A stretch of 43,924 nucleotides of DNA from CAZGWJ01 sp964529445 (GCA_964529445.1 CAZGWJ010000014.1:1-43924), one strand, 5' to 3'. Shown: positions 1-8,519, counted from the stretch's first letter. Translations and numbers: made by a program. The notes: generated by a model from the sequence alone, not told the origin.

Positions 1-480
1 ACCCCCACGCACACCTTCACGCCCACGCACACGCACACCTTCACGCCCATCTGCACGGCCCAGCCGCGCGTCCAACCCGTGCTGGAGGCGGAACCCAACG
101 AGAACGAGACCCAGGCCACCGACCTGGGCACCCTCGGCGAGGGCGCCGACCTCACCGTGATCGGGTCCCTCGCCCGCGTGGGCCGCCAGAACCTCACCGG
201 GGTCGACCGCGACGTCTTCAAGGTGAACCTCGACACGGCCGGATGTGTCGCCATCCTGGACTGCTACACCTACGTGCCCGGCCCTCCCCAGGCGGCCCGT
301 CACGACCAGAACTTTATCCTCAACGTCTACGATCAGCTGTTCGGGCCCATCACCTCCATCCGCAACGGCGGCCCCATCGTCGTGGCGGACATGCGGCAGA
401 ACCCCAACCGCATCCTCTATTTCGAGGTGGTCGGCTACGATGGCAAGCCCGGGCGATACCGTTTGACCATCCGGAAGTGA
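1..480 (+). CDS. C-terminal part of a secreted protein with Thr-Pro linker and PPC-like domain (5' end outside window)
   Basis: The reading frame is open from the first base, so this is the 3' end of a longer gene. Positions 1-51 encode a linker of Thr, Pro, His and Phe made of repeated TPTHTFTP-like units. After it comes a domain of about 135 residues that begins with an EAEPNENETQATDLG stretch and contains DRDVFKVNL and RYRLTIRK. This pattern resembles bacterial pre-peptidase C-terminal (PPC) beta-sandwich domains, which are usually extracellular or periplasmic. A GTG at 79 could start a short product, but the open upstream linker argues for a fragment. The protein at 22402-23643 has the same linker style. 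The function of the whole protein cannot be seen. Confidence 0.7.
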   Translation, partial: TPTHTFTPTHTHTFTPICTAQPRVQPVLEAEPNENETQATDLGTLGEGADLTVIGSLARVGRQNLTGVDRDVFKVNLDTAGCVAILDCYTYVPGPPQAARHDQNFILNVYDQLFGPITSIRNGGPIVVADMRQNPNRILYFEVVGYDGKPGRYRLTIRK

Positions 481-553
481 CAACCCGCAGGCCTTGAGGG
501 CTCATCCGTTCCCTCCGTGGACCCTTTTTTTCGTATTTTTCGGTCCCCGGGTT

Positions 554-582
554 TTGCCGATGAAACCCGGACGTCCTATAAT
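554..582 (+). promoter_or_regulatory. Sigma70-type promoter of the TRAP operon
   Basis: TTGCCG at 554-559 and a perfect TATAAT at 577-582 are separated by 17 bp. The start codon of the TatT gene follows about 40 bp downstream. This is one of the best-formed promoters in the window. Confidence 0.65.
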
Positions 583-624
583 CCGTCCCATCCTGCGGGA
601 GGTTTCCCGCGCGAAAGGACCGCC

Positions 625-1548
625 ATGCACCGCCTGATCCCGAGGTCCCTGCTCGTCCTGTCCGTCCTGGCGCTTCTGGGCGGGTGTTCCATCAAGAAGA
701 TGGCGGTGAACTCGATCGGGAACGGGCTCGCGGGCTCCGGCGGCTCCTTCGCCTCCGACGACGACGTCCAACTGGTGAAGGACGCCATCCCCTTCAGCCT
801 GAAGCTCATCGAGTCGCTCCTCGACATGGTTCCGGACAACCGGAACCTCCTGACGGCCGCATGCAAGAACTTCACGATGTACGCCTACGCCTTCGTCGAG
901 GCGGACGCCGACAAGCTGGAGGATGTCGATTACGCCGCCTGCCTGAAGGGCCGCCAGCGCGCCAAGCGCCTCTACCTCCGCGCCCTGGGCTATGGCCTGC
1001 GGGGGCTTTCGACCTCGGTCAAGGGCTTCGACCCGGCCGCCCGCAAGGGCGGGGAGGACCTGAAGAAGGCCCTTCTCAAGACCCGAAAGAAGGACGTCGA
1101 ACTGCTGTACTGGACGGGAATGTGCTGGGCGGCCGCGGTGAACCGCGGCAAGGACGATCCCGCCCTGATGGCGGAGATCGGGAGCGCCGGGGACCTCGTC
1201 TTCCGGGCCTTCGACCTGGAACCCGACTTCGACAACGGGGCCATCCATTCCTTCCTCATCACCTGGATGGGCGGCCGTCCCGAGGCCATGGGCGGCTCCA
1301 AGCAGAAGGCCAAGGAGCATTACGAGCGGGTGATCCAGCTCACCGGGGGCTTGAGCGCCGGACCGTACGTCTCCTGGGCCGAAACGATGTCCGTGCCGGC
1401 GCAGGACGCCGCGGATTTCCGCGCCGTGCTGAAGAAGGCCCTGGCCATCGATCCGGACAAGAAGCCGGAGTGGCGCCTGCAGAACCTGATCTACCAGGAG
1501 CGGGCCCGGTGGCTGCTGTCGAGGGAAAAGGACCTTTTCGTCGATTGA
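625..1548 (+). CDS. tatT: TRAP transporter TatT-component lipoprotein
   Basis: 307-residue lipoprotein. The n-region and hydrophobic core run into LLGGC, so lipidation is expected at Cys21. The body is helical and resembles the TatT (Tp0956-type) family, which has TPR-like helices and forms a complex with the TRAP solute-binding protein in the periplasm. The next two genes encode a binding protein and a fused permease, the order expected for TatT-TatP-TatQM systems. I chose the ATG at 625 because it gives the signal peptide; upstream codons in frame overlap the promoter. The spacer to the next start is 29 bp. In the characterised family hydrophobic ligands have been proposed; the ligand here is unknown. 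Confidence 0.85.
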   Translation: MHRLIPRSLLVLSVLALLGGCSIKKMAVNSIGNGLAGSGGSFASDDDVQLVKDAIPFSLKLIESLLDMVPDNRNLLTAACKNFTMYAYAFVEADADKLEDVDYAACLKGRQRAKRLYLRALGYGLRGLSTSVKGFDPAARKGGEDLKKALLKTRKKDVELLYWTGMCWAAAVNRGKDDPALMAEIGSAGDLVFRAFDLEPDFDNGAIHSFLITWMGGRPEAMGGSKQKAKEHYERVIQLTGGLSAGPYVSWAETMSVPAQDAADFRAVLKKALAIDPDKKPEWRLQNLIYQERARWLLSREKDLFVD

Positions 1549-1577
1549 CGTCCGATCAACACCAGGGGGTAACAGAA

Positions 1578-2591
1578 ATGAAGCGCATCATCCTCGCACT
1601 CACGATCATCGTGGCGGCTTCGGGCGTCTGGGCGGCCCCTGCGGGTCCGAAGGCCGCGCACACGATCAAGATGGGCACCCTCGCTCCGGAGGGTTCTTCC
1701 TGGCACCTCATCCTGAAGGATATGGGCGAGCGCTGGCGCCAGGCCCCGGGAGGCGGCGTGGCCCTCCGCATCTACCCGGGGGGCGTTCTGGGCGACGAGC
1801 CGGTCATGATCCAGAAGATGCGCATCGGCCAGATCCAGGCCGGGGTCCTCACCATGGCGGGGCTTTCCCACATCGACAAGGCTGGCTTCTCCCTCTGCCT
1901 CCCCATGATGTACCGGTCCTACGAGGAACTCGACTACGTTCGCGAGAAGATGCGGCCCTTCCTCGAGAAGCGCATGGAGGAGAACGGTTTCGTGGTACTG
2001 AACTGGGGCGATGCGGGATGGGTTCGTTTCTTCGGGAAGACCCCCATTCGCACGCCGGAGGACCTCAAGAAGATGAAGTTCTTCGTCTGGGCGGGAGACA
2101 ACGATTCCGTGGCCCTCTGGAAGTCCGCCGGCTTCACGCCCATCTCCCTGGCCTCGACCGACATCATGCCGGGCCTGCAGACGGGGCTCATCAACTGCTT
2201 CGACACCACGGCCATCTCCGCCCTCTCCTTCCAGTGGTTCCCCCTGGCTCCCCACATGACCGACGTGGATTGGGCTCCCCTTGTGGGAGCCACCGTCGTC
2301 ACCAAGAAGGCATGGGCGAAAATCCCCGCCGCCGCGCAGGCCGCCTTGAGGCAGGCCGCTTCCGAGGCGGGCGTTCGCATGCGGGACGAGATCCGGGCGG
2401 GCGACAACAAGGCCGTGGACATCATGGTGGAAAAGGGCCTGAAGGTCGTGAAGACGAGCCCCGACGAGCGCCGCCAATGGCAGGACCTCTTCGAGGGTTC
2501 CTACCCGAAGATGATCGGCACCCTCACCCCGAAGCAGGCCTTCGACCTGGCCATGAAGTACCGCGACGAGTACCGCGCCAAGGTGAAATGA
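1578..2591 (+). CDS. dctP: TRAP transporter periplasmic solute-binding protein (DctP/TatP family)
   Basis: 337-residue protein with a Sec signal peptide (hydrophobic residues 4-16, likely cleavage after the Ala near 19). The mature start IKMGTLAPEGSSWH is typical of DctP-family binding proteins, as are the central GVLGDEPVMIQKMRIGQIQ and the lobe containing WVRFFGKTPIRTPEDLKKMKFF. It should capture a substrate in the periplasm and deliver it to the QM permease at 2837-4783. The start ATG at 1578 has a G-rich ribosome site (AGGGGG) about eight bases upstream. Pairing with TatT suggests a ligand other than a simple C4-dicarboxylate, but the sequence does not identify it. Confidence 0.88.
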   Translation: MKRIILALTIIVAASGVWAAPAGPKAAHTIKMGTLAPEGSSWHLILKDMGERWRQAPGGGVALRIYPGGVLGDEPVMIQKMRIGQIQAGVLTMAGLSHIDKAGFSLCLPMMYRSYEELDYVREKMRPFLEKRMEENGFVVLNWGDAGWVRFFGKTPIRTPEDLKKMKFFVWAGDNDSVALWKSAGFTPISLASTDIMPGLQTGLINCFDTTAISALSFQWFPLAPHMTDVDWAPLVGATVVTKKAWAKIPAAAQAALRQAASEAGVRMRDEIRAGDNKAVDIMVEKGLKVVKTSPDERRQWQDLFEGSYPKMIGTLTPKQAFDLAMKYRDEYRAKVK

Positions 2592-2836
2592 CCCCGCGGA
2601 ACGCCGCTTTCCGAAGCGGCGCGCAATCGGTCGCACGGCCGGCCTGTGCCTTTCGCGGACCCCGAGGGGTCCGCACGAACCGGCATCCTCCCCGGCCGTT
2701 GAAACCCTCCCTTCCCCAATAAGCCCCCTGGCGGGAGTCTGTTCCCGCCCCGCCGGGGCCTATATAATGCCCTTTTGGCCCGAACCCGTCGTCCATCCGG
2801 TTCCCGCCCGCGAAAAGGACATCACCGAGGTCATCC
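2592..2836 (+). promoter_or_regulatory. Intergenic region with hairpin and possible -10 before the TRAP permease
   Basis: A GC-rich inverted repeat (GGCGGGA 2730-2736, TCCCGCC 2743-2749, loop of 6) is followed by TATAAT at 2763-2768. No convincing -35 lies at the right distance and no T-run follows the hairpin. It may be an attenuating hairpin or an internal promoter that sets permease level apart from the binding proteins. Confidence 0.4.
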
Positions 2837-4783
2837 ATGAACCACCCGAAAAAGGAAAAACCCCTCCAGAGGGCCCTTCGCCGCCTCGAGAAGCTTGAAA
2901 CGGAAGGGGTCACCCAGGTGAAGGAGAAGTTCGAAGCCGGGATGGAGTCCATCGAGAACATCGGGATGATGCTTCGCCCCGACAAAGCCCTGAGCCTCTT
3001 CGAGAAAGCGGAAGGATGGTTCCTGGGGTTCCTCTTCACGGCCATGGCCACCCTGCCCCTGACGGAGGTCGTCCTGCGCTCCACGGTGGGCGGTCGGCTT
3101 CCCGATTCCGCCACCATCGTCCAGCACCTCGTCCTCCTTCTGGCCATGGCGGGAGGGGCCGTGGCCGCCCGCGAAAGCCGGCTTTTGTCCCTCTCCACTG
3201 CCACGGCCCTTCTCTCCTCCCGATGGAAGATGGCCGCCCAGGTCATCTCGGCGGGCTTCGCCATCGCGGTGACGATCTTCCTCGCCAAGGCGGGCATCGA
3301 CTTCGTGCTGGCCGAGCGCGAGGGGGGCAACGTCCTCTCCTTCGGCCTGCCCACCTGGGTAGGACAGGCGGCCATCCCCTTCGGTTTCACCCTGGTGGCA
3401 TGGAGGCTTTTGAGGAAATCCTCCGATCAGATGCCGGTCCGGTTCCTGGCCTTCCTGGTGGCGGGCCTCATCACGGCCCTGGTGATCCTGGCGCCCCCTT
3501 CCGGGGCGCTGGTCTGGACAGCCATCGCCATCCTCTTCGTGGCCACGGTCTTCGGGGCACCCATCTTCACGGTGCTGGGCGGGGCGGCCCTGATCCTGTT
3601 CTGGGGGGCCGAGGTTCCCATCGCCACCATCCCCGTGGAGATGTACCGCGTCGTGGTCTCACCCACGCTCCCCACCATCCCCCTCTTCACCCTGGCCGGG
3701 TATTTCCTGGCCGAGGGAGGCGCTTCCAAGCGGCTCGTGAAGGTCTTCCAGGCCTGGTTCTCCTGGCTGAGGGGCGGCCCCGCCGTCGTCACGGCCCTCG
3801 TGTGCGCCTTCTTCACGTGCTTCACGGGCGCCTCGGGCGTCACCATCCTGGCCCTCGGCGGCCTCCTGATGCCGGTTTTGATCGCCGAGAAGTTCTCGGA
3901 AAGGAACTCCCTGGGCCTCCTCACCGCCGCGGGATCGTTGGGTCTCCTTTTCCCCCCCGCCCTTCCGGTCATCCTCTATGGCGTGGTCTCCCATACCCCC
4001 ATCGACCAGCTCTTCCTCGGGGGACTCATCCCCGGTCTCCTGCTCGTGGGGCTCACGGCCTGGTGGGGCATCTCGCAGGGTTCGCGGTCGAAGTCCGTCA
4101 AACATCCCCTGAACTGGCGCGAGGCCTGGACCGCCACCTGGGAGGCCAAGTGGGAACTCGCGCTCCCCTTCCTGGTCGTGGGAGGCATCTTCGGTGGTTG
4201 GCTGACGCTCGTCGAGGCGGCCACGATGACGGCCCTCTACGCCTTCGTGGTGGAGACCTTCGTTTACAAGGACCTGCGGCTCGGCAAGGACATCCCGCGC
4301 GTCATGACGGAATGCGGCATCCTGGTCGGGGGCGTCCTGCTCATCCTCTCCGTGGCCATGGGCTTCACCTCCTACCTGGTGGACGCCGAGGTGCCCGTGA
4401 TGATGGTGGATTGGATGAGGTCCCACGTGGAGTCGAAATGGGTCTTCCTCCTCCTGGTGAACCTCGTGCTCCTCCTGGTGGGCAGTCTCATGGACATCTT
4501 CTCGGCCATCGTGGTCGTGGTGCCCATCCTGGCCCCCATCGCCGCGGCCTACGACATCCATCCCGTCCACATGGGCATCATCTTCCTCGCGAACATGGAA
4601 CTGGGCTACCTCACCCCTCCCGTGGGCATGAACCTCTTCCTCTCCTCGTACCGCTTCCACAAGCCCCTCCACGAGGTGTACCGGGCCGTCATCCCCATGC
4701 TGCTGGTCCTCCTGGCAGGCGTGCTCATCATCACCTACGTCCCCGTCCTGACCACCGCCCTGCCCTCCTGGACGGGGAAATAG
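2837..4783 (+). CDS. dctM: TRAP transporter fused small and large permease (DctQ-DctM)
   Basis: 648-residue integral membrane protein. A charged cytoplasmic N-terminus (about 55 residues) precedes a four-helix DctQ-like part (about 55-210). The 12-helix DctM-like part (about 215-640) carries the family signatures TIPLFTLAGYFLAEGG, FFTCFTGASGVTILALGG and LGYLTPPVGMNLFLSSYRF. It is the inner-membrane, sodium-driven channel of the TRAP system fed by the protein at 1578-2591. Start ATG 2837 has GAGGT six bases upstream. Fusion of Q and M is common in TRAP systems. The long charged N-terminal extension before the first helix is less usual. Confidence 0.92.
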   Translation: MNHPKKEKPLQRALRRLEKLETEGVTQVKEKFEAGMESIENIGMMLRPDKALSLFEKAEGWFLGFLFTAMATLPLTEVVLRSTVGGRLPDSATIVQHLVLLLAMAGGAVAARESRLLSLSTATALLSSRWKMAAQVISAGFAIAVTIFLAKAGIDFVLAEREGGNVLSFGLPTWVGQAAIPFGFTLVAWRLLRKSSDQMPVRFLAFLVAGLITALVILAPPSGALVWTAIAILFVATVFGAPIFTVLGGAALILFWGAEVPIATIPVEMYRVVVSPTLPTIPLFTLAGYFLAEGGASKRLVKVFQAWFSWLRGGPAVVTALVCAFFTCFTGASGVTILALGGLLMPVLIAEKFSERNSLGLLTAAGSLGLLFPPALPVILYGVVSHTPIDQLFLGGLIPGLLLVGLTAWWGISQGSRSKSVKHPLNWREAWTATWEAKWELALPFLVVGGIFGGWLTLVEAATMTALYAFVVETFVYKDLRLGKDIPRVMTECGILVGGVLLILSVAMGFTSYLVDAEVPVMMVDWMRSHVESKWVFLLLVNLVLLLVGSLMDIFSAIVVVVPILAPIAAAYDIHPVHMGIIFLANMELGYLTPPVGMNLFLSSYRFHKPLHEVYRAVIPMLLVLLAGVLIITYVPVLTTALPSWTGK

Positions 4784-4852
4784 GCGTGGCCCCGATCCCT
4801 CCGGGCGCGGAGCCCCGACCGGACGCGGCCGCGGGCGCCGCATGATCCGCCC

Positions 4853-6262
4853 ATGAACCCCCACCTTCCCGGCGCCGGCCTTTACACGGACCTCTACGAG
4901 CTGACGATGGCCCAGGGGTACCTCCTCACCGGCCGCCACGGGACTCCCGCCTGTTTCGACTATTTCTTCCGGGACAACCCCTTCGGCGGCGGTTACGCGG
5001 TCTTTGCGGGACTCGACGACCTTCTCGGCCTCCTGGAGGAACTGTGCTTCGATGACGGGGACCTGGATTACCTGAAGGGCCAGGGCTTCCAGGATCCCTT
5101 CCTCCGGCATCTCCGGGATTTCCGGTTCCGGGGCACCCTGCACAGCGTCCGCGAGGGCGAGGTGGTCTTCCCGCTGGAGCCGATTGTCCGCGTGGAGGGG
5201 TCCCTCCTGGAATGCCAGCTCATCGAGACCCTGCTCCTGAACGTCCTCAACTTCCAATCGCTCATCGCCACCAAGGCCTCCCGCATGGTGCGCTCGGCCG
5301 ACGGTCGGCGCGTGGTGGATTTCGGCCTTCGGCGGGCCCAGGGGTTGGGCGGCTTGTGGGCCTCCCGGGCCGCCGCGGTCGGGGGCGTCGAGGCCACCTC
5401 GAATGTCCTGGCCGCGAGGGAATACGGACTCCTGCCGACGGGCACCATGGCCCATTCCTGGATCCAAAGCTATCCGGATGAGTTGACCGCCTTCCGGGAA
5501 TACGCCGCGCTCTACCCGCTCAACTGCGTCCTTCTCGTGGATACGTACAACACGCTGGCCTCCGGCCTTCCCAACGCCGTCGCCGTGGCCCGCGAGATGG
5601 AGTCCCGCGGGCAACGCCTGGCGGGGATCCGGCTGGACAGCGGCGACCTCGCGTACCTCTCGAAGAAGGCCCGCGCCCTCCTCGACGCGGAGGGCCTTTC
5701 CTACGTCCGCATCGTGGTCTCCAACCAGCTGGACGAGCGCATCATCAAGAGCCTCCTGGAGCAGGGGGCCCCCATCAACGCGTTCGGCGTGGGAACCCAC
5801 CTGGTGACCGGCCAGGAGACGCCCGCCCTGGACGGCGTCTACAAGCTGTGCGCCATGGACGGGAAACCCCGGTTGAAGGCCGGCGACACGGTGATGAAGA
5901 CCTCCCTTCCGGGGGTGAAGAAGGTCCTGCGGTATACGGACCCCGAGGGCCTCTTCTACGCGGACGGCATCCTTCTGCAGGACGAAAAGCAGGCGGAAAC
6001 CATCCATCACCCCTTCTTCCCGGAGAAGAAAAGCCGGGTGGCCCATTGCTTCCCCGAATCCCTCCTGTACAAGATGATGGAGGGCGGACAAACCCTCTCC
6101 CGGATGGGGGTAGCGGAGGCCGCGGGTTACGCGAGGGAGCGGCTGGCGAAACTGTCGCCGGAGCATCTCCGCTTCGAGAACCCCCACGTGTACAAGGTGG
6201 GCGTGAGCCCGGCGCTCCTGGACCTGCGCACCCGCTTGGTGGACAAATCCCAACGTCACTGA
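4853..6262 (+). CDS. pncB: Nicotinate phosphoribosyltransferase
   Basis: 469-residue cytoplasmic enzyme that makes nicotinate mononucleotide from nicotinate and PRPP in NAD salvage. Family hallmarks are TDLYELTMAQGYL near the N-terminus, the central DFGLRRAQG and EATSNVLAAREYG, GTMAHSWIQSYPDELTAF, and VDTYNTLASGLPNAV. The length fits the bacterial type. It stands 90 bp before pncA (6376), which supplies its substrate. The start ATG at 4853 lacks a strong ribosome site but matches the family N-terminus. Confidence 0.95.
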   Translation: MNPHLPGAGLYTDLYELTMAQGYLLTGRHGTPACFDYFFRDNPFGGGYAVFAGLDDLLGLLEELCFDDGDLDYLKGQGFQDPFLRHLRDFRFRGTLHSVREGEVVFPLEPIVRVEGSLLECQLIETLLLNVLNFQSLIATKASRMVRSADGRRVVDFGLRRAQGLGGLWASRAAAVGGVEATSNVLAAREYGLLPTGTMAHSWIQSYPDELTAFREYAALYPLNCVLLVDTYNTLASGLPNAVAVAREMESRGQRLAGIRLDSGDLAYLSKKARALLDAEGLSYVRIVVSNQLDERIIKSLLEQGAPINAFGVGTHLVTGQETPALDGVYKLCAMDGKPRLKAGDTVMKTSLPGVKKVLRYTDPEGLFYADGILLQDEKQAETIHHPFFPEKKSRVAHCFPESLLYKMMEGGQTLSRMGVAEAAGYARERLAKLSPEHLRFENPHVYKVGVSPALLDLRTRLVDKSQRH

Positions 6263-6267
6263 TCCAT

Positions 6268-6357
6268 TACGAAGACACCCAGGCACGAAGATGAACATCC
6301 CATCGGACACGACCTTTCATTCAGGTTGTGCTTCGTGTCTTCGAGCCTTCGTGGCGA
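6268..6357. repeat. Degenerate inverted repeat built from CACGAAG-type phrases
   Basis: The spacer between pncB and pncA has ACGAAGACAC and CACGAAG at 6269-6290 and, in opposite orientation, CTTCGTGTCTTCGAG with CCTTCGTGG at 6331-6353. The two arms can pair imperfectly around about 40 bases. Related phrases occur at 13746-13760 and 35303-35375. Confidence 0.5.
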
Positions 6358-6375
6358 AGCCGGAGGTTGAATGAC

Positions 6376-6915
6376 ATGAAAGCTTTGCTGATCGTGGACC
6401 TGCAGAACGATTTCTGCCCCGGGGGGGCCCTGGCCGTGAGGAACGGGGACACCATCGTCCCGGTCGTGAATTCGCTGATGCCCCGATTCCCCCTGGTCGT
6501 GGCCTCCCGCGATGGGCATCCCGCAAACAGCGTCCACTTCGGCAAGTGGCCCGTGCATTGCGTGGCGGACACCCCCGGCGCGGACTTCCACCCGGCGCTG
6601 AGGCGGGATCTCATCACCCGGGTCTTCCTCAAGGGGACCGGGAACTCCGACGACGGTTATTCCGCCTTCGAAGCCACGAACGAGGACCTGGAAGGGTTCC
6701 TGAAGGGCCGGGGCGTGACGGAACTGCACGTGTGCGGCCTGGCCACCGACTATTGCGTGAAGGCCTCGGCGCTGGACGCCGCGAGGCGGGGTTTCAAGAC
6801 CTTCGTGGTGACGGACGCCGCGGCGGCCGTGGACGTGAACCCCGGCGACGGTCAGAAGGCCCTGGACGCCATGTCCTCCGCCGGCATTGAACTGATCACA
6901 TCACGGAATATTTGA
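6376..6915 (+). CDS. pncA: Nicotinamidase
   Basis: 179-residue isochorismatase-fold hydrolase that converts nicotinamide to nicotinate. The catalytic triad is visible: Asp8 in IVDLQNDF, Lys86 in VFLKGT and Cys127 in ATDYCVKAS. Metal ligands Asp46, His48 and His61 lie in RDGHP and PVHC. The start ATG at 6376 has GGAGG nine bases upstream. The enzyme feeds nicotinate to PncB encoded just upstream. Confidence 0.95.
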   Translation: MKALLIVDLQNDFCPGGALAVRNGDTIVPVVNSLMPRFPLVVASRDGHPANSVHFGKWPVHCVADTPGADFHPALRRDLITRVFLKGTGNSDDGYSAFEATNEDLEGFLKGRGVTELHVCGLATDYCVKASALDAARRGFKTFVVTDAAAAVDVNPGDGQKALDAMSSAGIELITSRNI

Positions 6916-6918
6916 TCT

Positions 6919-7056
6919 GGCCACAGATGGATGGGGATGAACACGGATGAGACATATGGACCGGAATATATAAGGTTGTGTCTTATCGGTGTCCGTCACC
7001 CAAGCCCTTGGGTGACGAGATCTCGCCGAAGGCGGATGCATCCCCTTCATCGGTGG
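6919..7056. repeat. Spacer with CACAGATG/CACGGATG phrases and a perfect hairpin
   Basis: CCACAGATGGATGGGGATGA and ACACGGATGA (6921-6950) face TTATCGGTGTCCGTCA (6983-6998) and CATCGGTGG (7048-7056) in opposite orientation. Between them GTCACCCAAG (6995-7004) and CTTGGGTGAC (7007-7016) form a perfect 10-bp palindrome. The spacer lies downstream of both converging genes (pncA and the MFS gene). No T-run follows, so it is not a classical terminator. Confidence 0.5.
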
Positions 7057-7067
7057 CGATATCGTCG

Positions 7068-8240
7068 TTATGTCTTTTGCTTGCCGCTTCTTACGAACAT
7101 CATCATCCCCGAGGCCAGGACGGCGAACCCGGCGCCCATCCCGAAGGCCGCGGAGGACCCCCACGCCTTCCAGACGAGACCGAACAGGATGCTGGCCGGC
7201 AAGGCCCCCAAGCCGATGATCATGTGGTAATAGCCGAACGCCGTTCCCCGCGCCTGCGGCGCCACCAGATCCGCCACCCAGGCCTTCTCGGACGGCTCCG
7301 TGAACCCGAAGAACACCCCGTAGGTCATGAAGACGGCGATGAGGCCCGCCGTCCCCGAAACCATCGAGAAGGCGAAGTACACGGCCGCGTAGACCGCCCA
7401 ACCGGCCAGCACCATCCGTCGCCTGCCGAGACGGTCCGACCAGGCGCCTCCCCAATAGGTCGTGAACATCTTCACGACGTGGAACCCCGCCCAGAGAAGC
7501 GCCAGGTCCCCCGCCCCCACTCCCTTCGACGAAAGAAGGAGAAGAATGAAGGCGTCGGTCGAATTGCCCAGCGTGAAGACCAGGAGCGCCGCGAGATACA
7601 TCCCATAGTTCCTCCCGAGGGCCCGGGCGCCCTTCACGAGGTCCGGGGGGGCCTTCGCGACGACAACAGGACGCGGCGTTTCCTTCAGCCCGAGCCAGAG
7701 GAGCAGGATGACCGCGATGGCGGGAACGGCGGTCGCGAGGAAGACCTGCCGCATGTCGAAGCCGCCCCACTTCATCAGGGCCGCCGCCGCGAGGGGCCCG
7801 ACAACCGCGCCCGCGTGGTCCATGGAGCGATGGAACCCGTAGGCCCTGCCTCGAATGGACGGGCTGACGGAATCGGCGATCAGGGCGTCGCGGGGCGCGG
7901 TCCGAAGCCCCTTCCCGACCCGGTCGAAGAACCGGACGAAGAGCACGAAAGGCCAGGTCGTGGCAAAGGCGATCAGGGGACGGACGATGCTGGAGATGCC
8001 GTATCCGGCGAAGACCAGGGGCTTCTTGCGGGGGATCCGGTCCGCCCACCATCCGGAGACCAGCTTGAGGATGGAGGAAGTGGATTCGGCCACGCCTTCG
8101 ATGACGCCGATCGCGGCGGGACCGGCGAAAAGGAAGGTCGTGAGAAAGACGGGCAGAAGGGGCGCGATCATCTCGGTGGAAAGATCGGTGAAGAAGGAGA
8201 CGAAACCGAGGATGACGACGGTGCGGGGAATGGGGTTCAT
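7068..8240 (-). CDS. Major facilitator superfamily transporter
   Basis: 390-residue protein with about 12 predicted membrane helices. The loop between helices 2 and 3, DRIPRKKP, and the helix 4 region RFFDRVGKGLRTAPRDALIAD match MFS proteins of the drug/H+ antiporter or sugar-efflux type. The second half repeats the pattern with SDRLGRRRMVLAGW. It is an inner-membrane exporter or importer of unknown substrate. ATG at 8240 has GGGAAG upstream. It is not in an operon with its neighbours and is followed by a phrase-type repeat. Confidence 0.88.
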   Translation of the reverse strand: MNPIPRTVVILGFVSFFTDLSTEMIAPLLPVFLTTFLFAGPAAIGVIEGVAESTSSILKLVSGWWADRIPRKKPLVFAGYGISSIVRPLIAFATTWPFVLFVRFFDRVGKGLRTAPRDALIADSVSPSIRGRAYGFHRSMDHAGAVVGPLAAAALMKWGGFDMRQVFLATAVPAIAVILLLWLGLKETPRPVVVAKAPPDLVKGARALGRNYGMYLAALLVFTLGNSTDAFILLLLSSKGVGAGDLALLWAGFHVVKMFTTYWGGAWSDRLGRRRMVLAGWAVYAAVYFAFSMVSGTAGLIAVFMTYGVFFGFTEPSEKAWVADLVAPQARGTAFGYYHMIIGLGALPASILFGLVWKAWGSSAAFGMGAGFAVLASGMMMFVRSGKQKT

Positions 8241-8305
8241 GAGAACATCTTCCCGGACCTGTCATTCGAAATCAAGGCACGGCCCCCCTCCCTGGGGCCT
8301 CTCTC

Positions 8306-8359
8306 GCAAGCGCCCCCCGTTTCCCCCGTTCGGGGGACGTGCGGCGGGGGATGAACTGA
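8306..8359 (+). repeat. Short module, orientation A (inverted relative to 9427-9479)
   Basis: This stretch contains GCGCCCCCCGTTT, the hairpin CCCCCGTTCGGGGG and GATGAACTGA. The reverse complement of 9427-9479 matches it over about 50 bp with one substitution. Its right border is CAGGAGAG (8360-8367) and its left border is CTCTC (8301-8305). Confidence 0.7.
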
Positions 8360-8519
8360 CAGGAGAGAGCCGTCCCGGCGGGCCTGTTCCCGGCAAGGCC
8401 GGACGGGGCGAGGGGGCCTTCGAAGCTGGCGCTGAAACAATAAAAAACCCCCCGGGGATACCGGGGGGCTTTTTGAACGGCTCAGGTTACTAGCAGGCGG
8501 TCAGTTGAACGCGTAGCCC
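8360..8519 (-). repeat. Direct repeat copy 1: 3' flank and last codons of beta-barrel gene 1
   Basis: About 160 bp that recur at 9480-9640 with only one 1-base indel and two substitutions. The copy runs from the border CAGGAGAG through the terminator to the last codons of the gene that starts at 9181. It is far more conserved than the two neighbouring coding regions. Confidence 0.8.
8442..8474 (-). terminator. Bidirectional rho-independent terminator, copy 1
   Basis: CCCCCCGG (8448-8455) pairs with CCGGGGGG (8461-8468) around GGATA. There are six A's on the left and CTTTTT on the right, so it can terminate transcription from either strand. It ends the beta-barrel gene on the minus strand. 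Confidence 0.85.

Noticed and set aside
1..51. Short tandem DNA repeats as a CRISPR array
   Set aside because: The repeats are codon blocks of a Thr-Pro linker in an open frame, with no spacers of constant size.
3016..4845. A 609-residue plus-strand frame overlapping the TRAP permease
   Set aside because: It is rich in Arg, Pro, Gly and His and has no recognisable motif, while the other frame gives a clear DctQM protein.
3659..6310. An 883-residue open frame on the minus strand
   Set aside because: It lies antisense to the TRAP permease and pncB. Its composition is Gly/His/Glu/Arg-rich with no domain, as expected for a shadow frame in GC-rich DNA.
6995..7016. Shared terminator for pncA and the MFS gene
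   Set aside because: The palindrome is perfect but neither side has a T-run, so I left it as part of a repeat.
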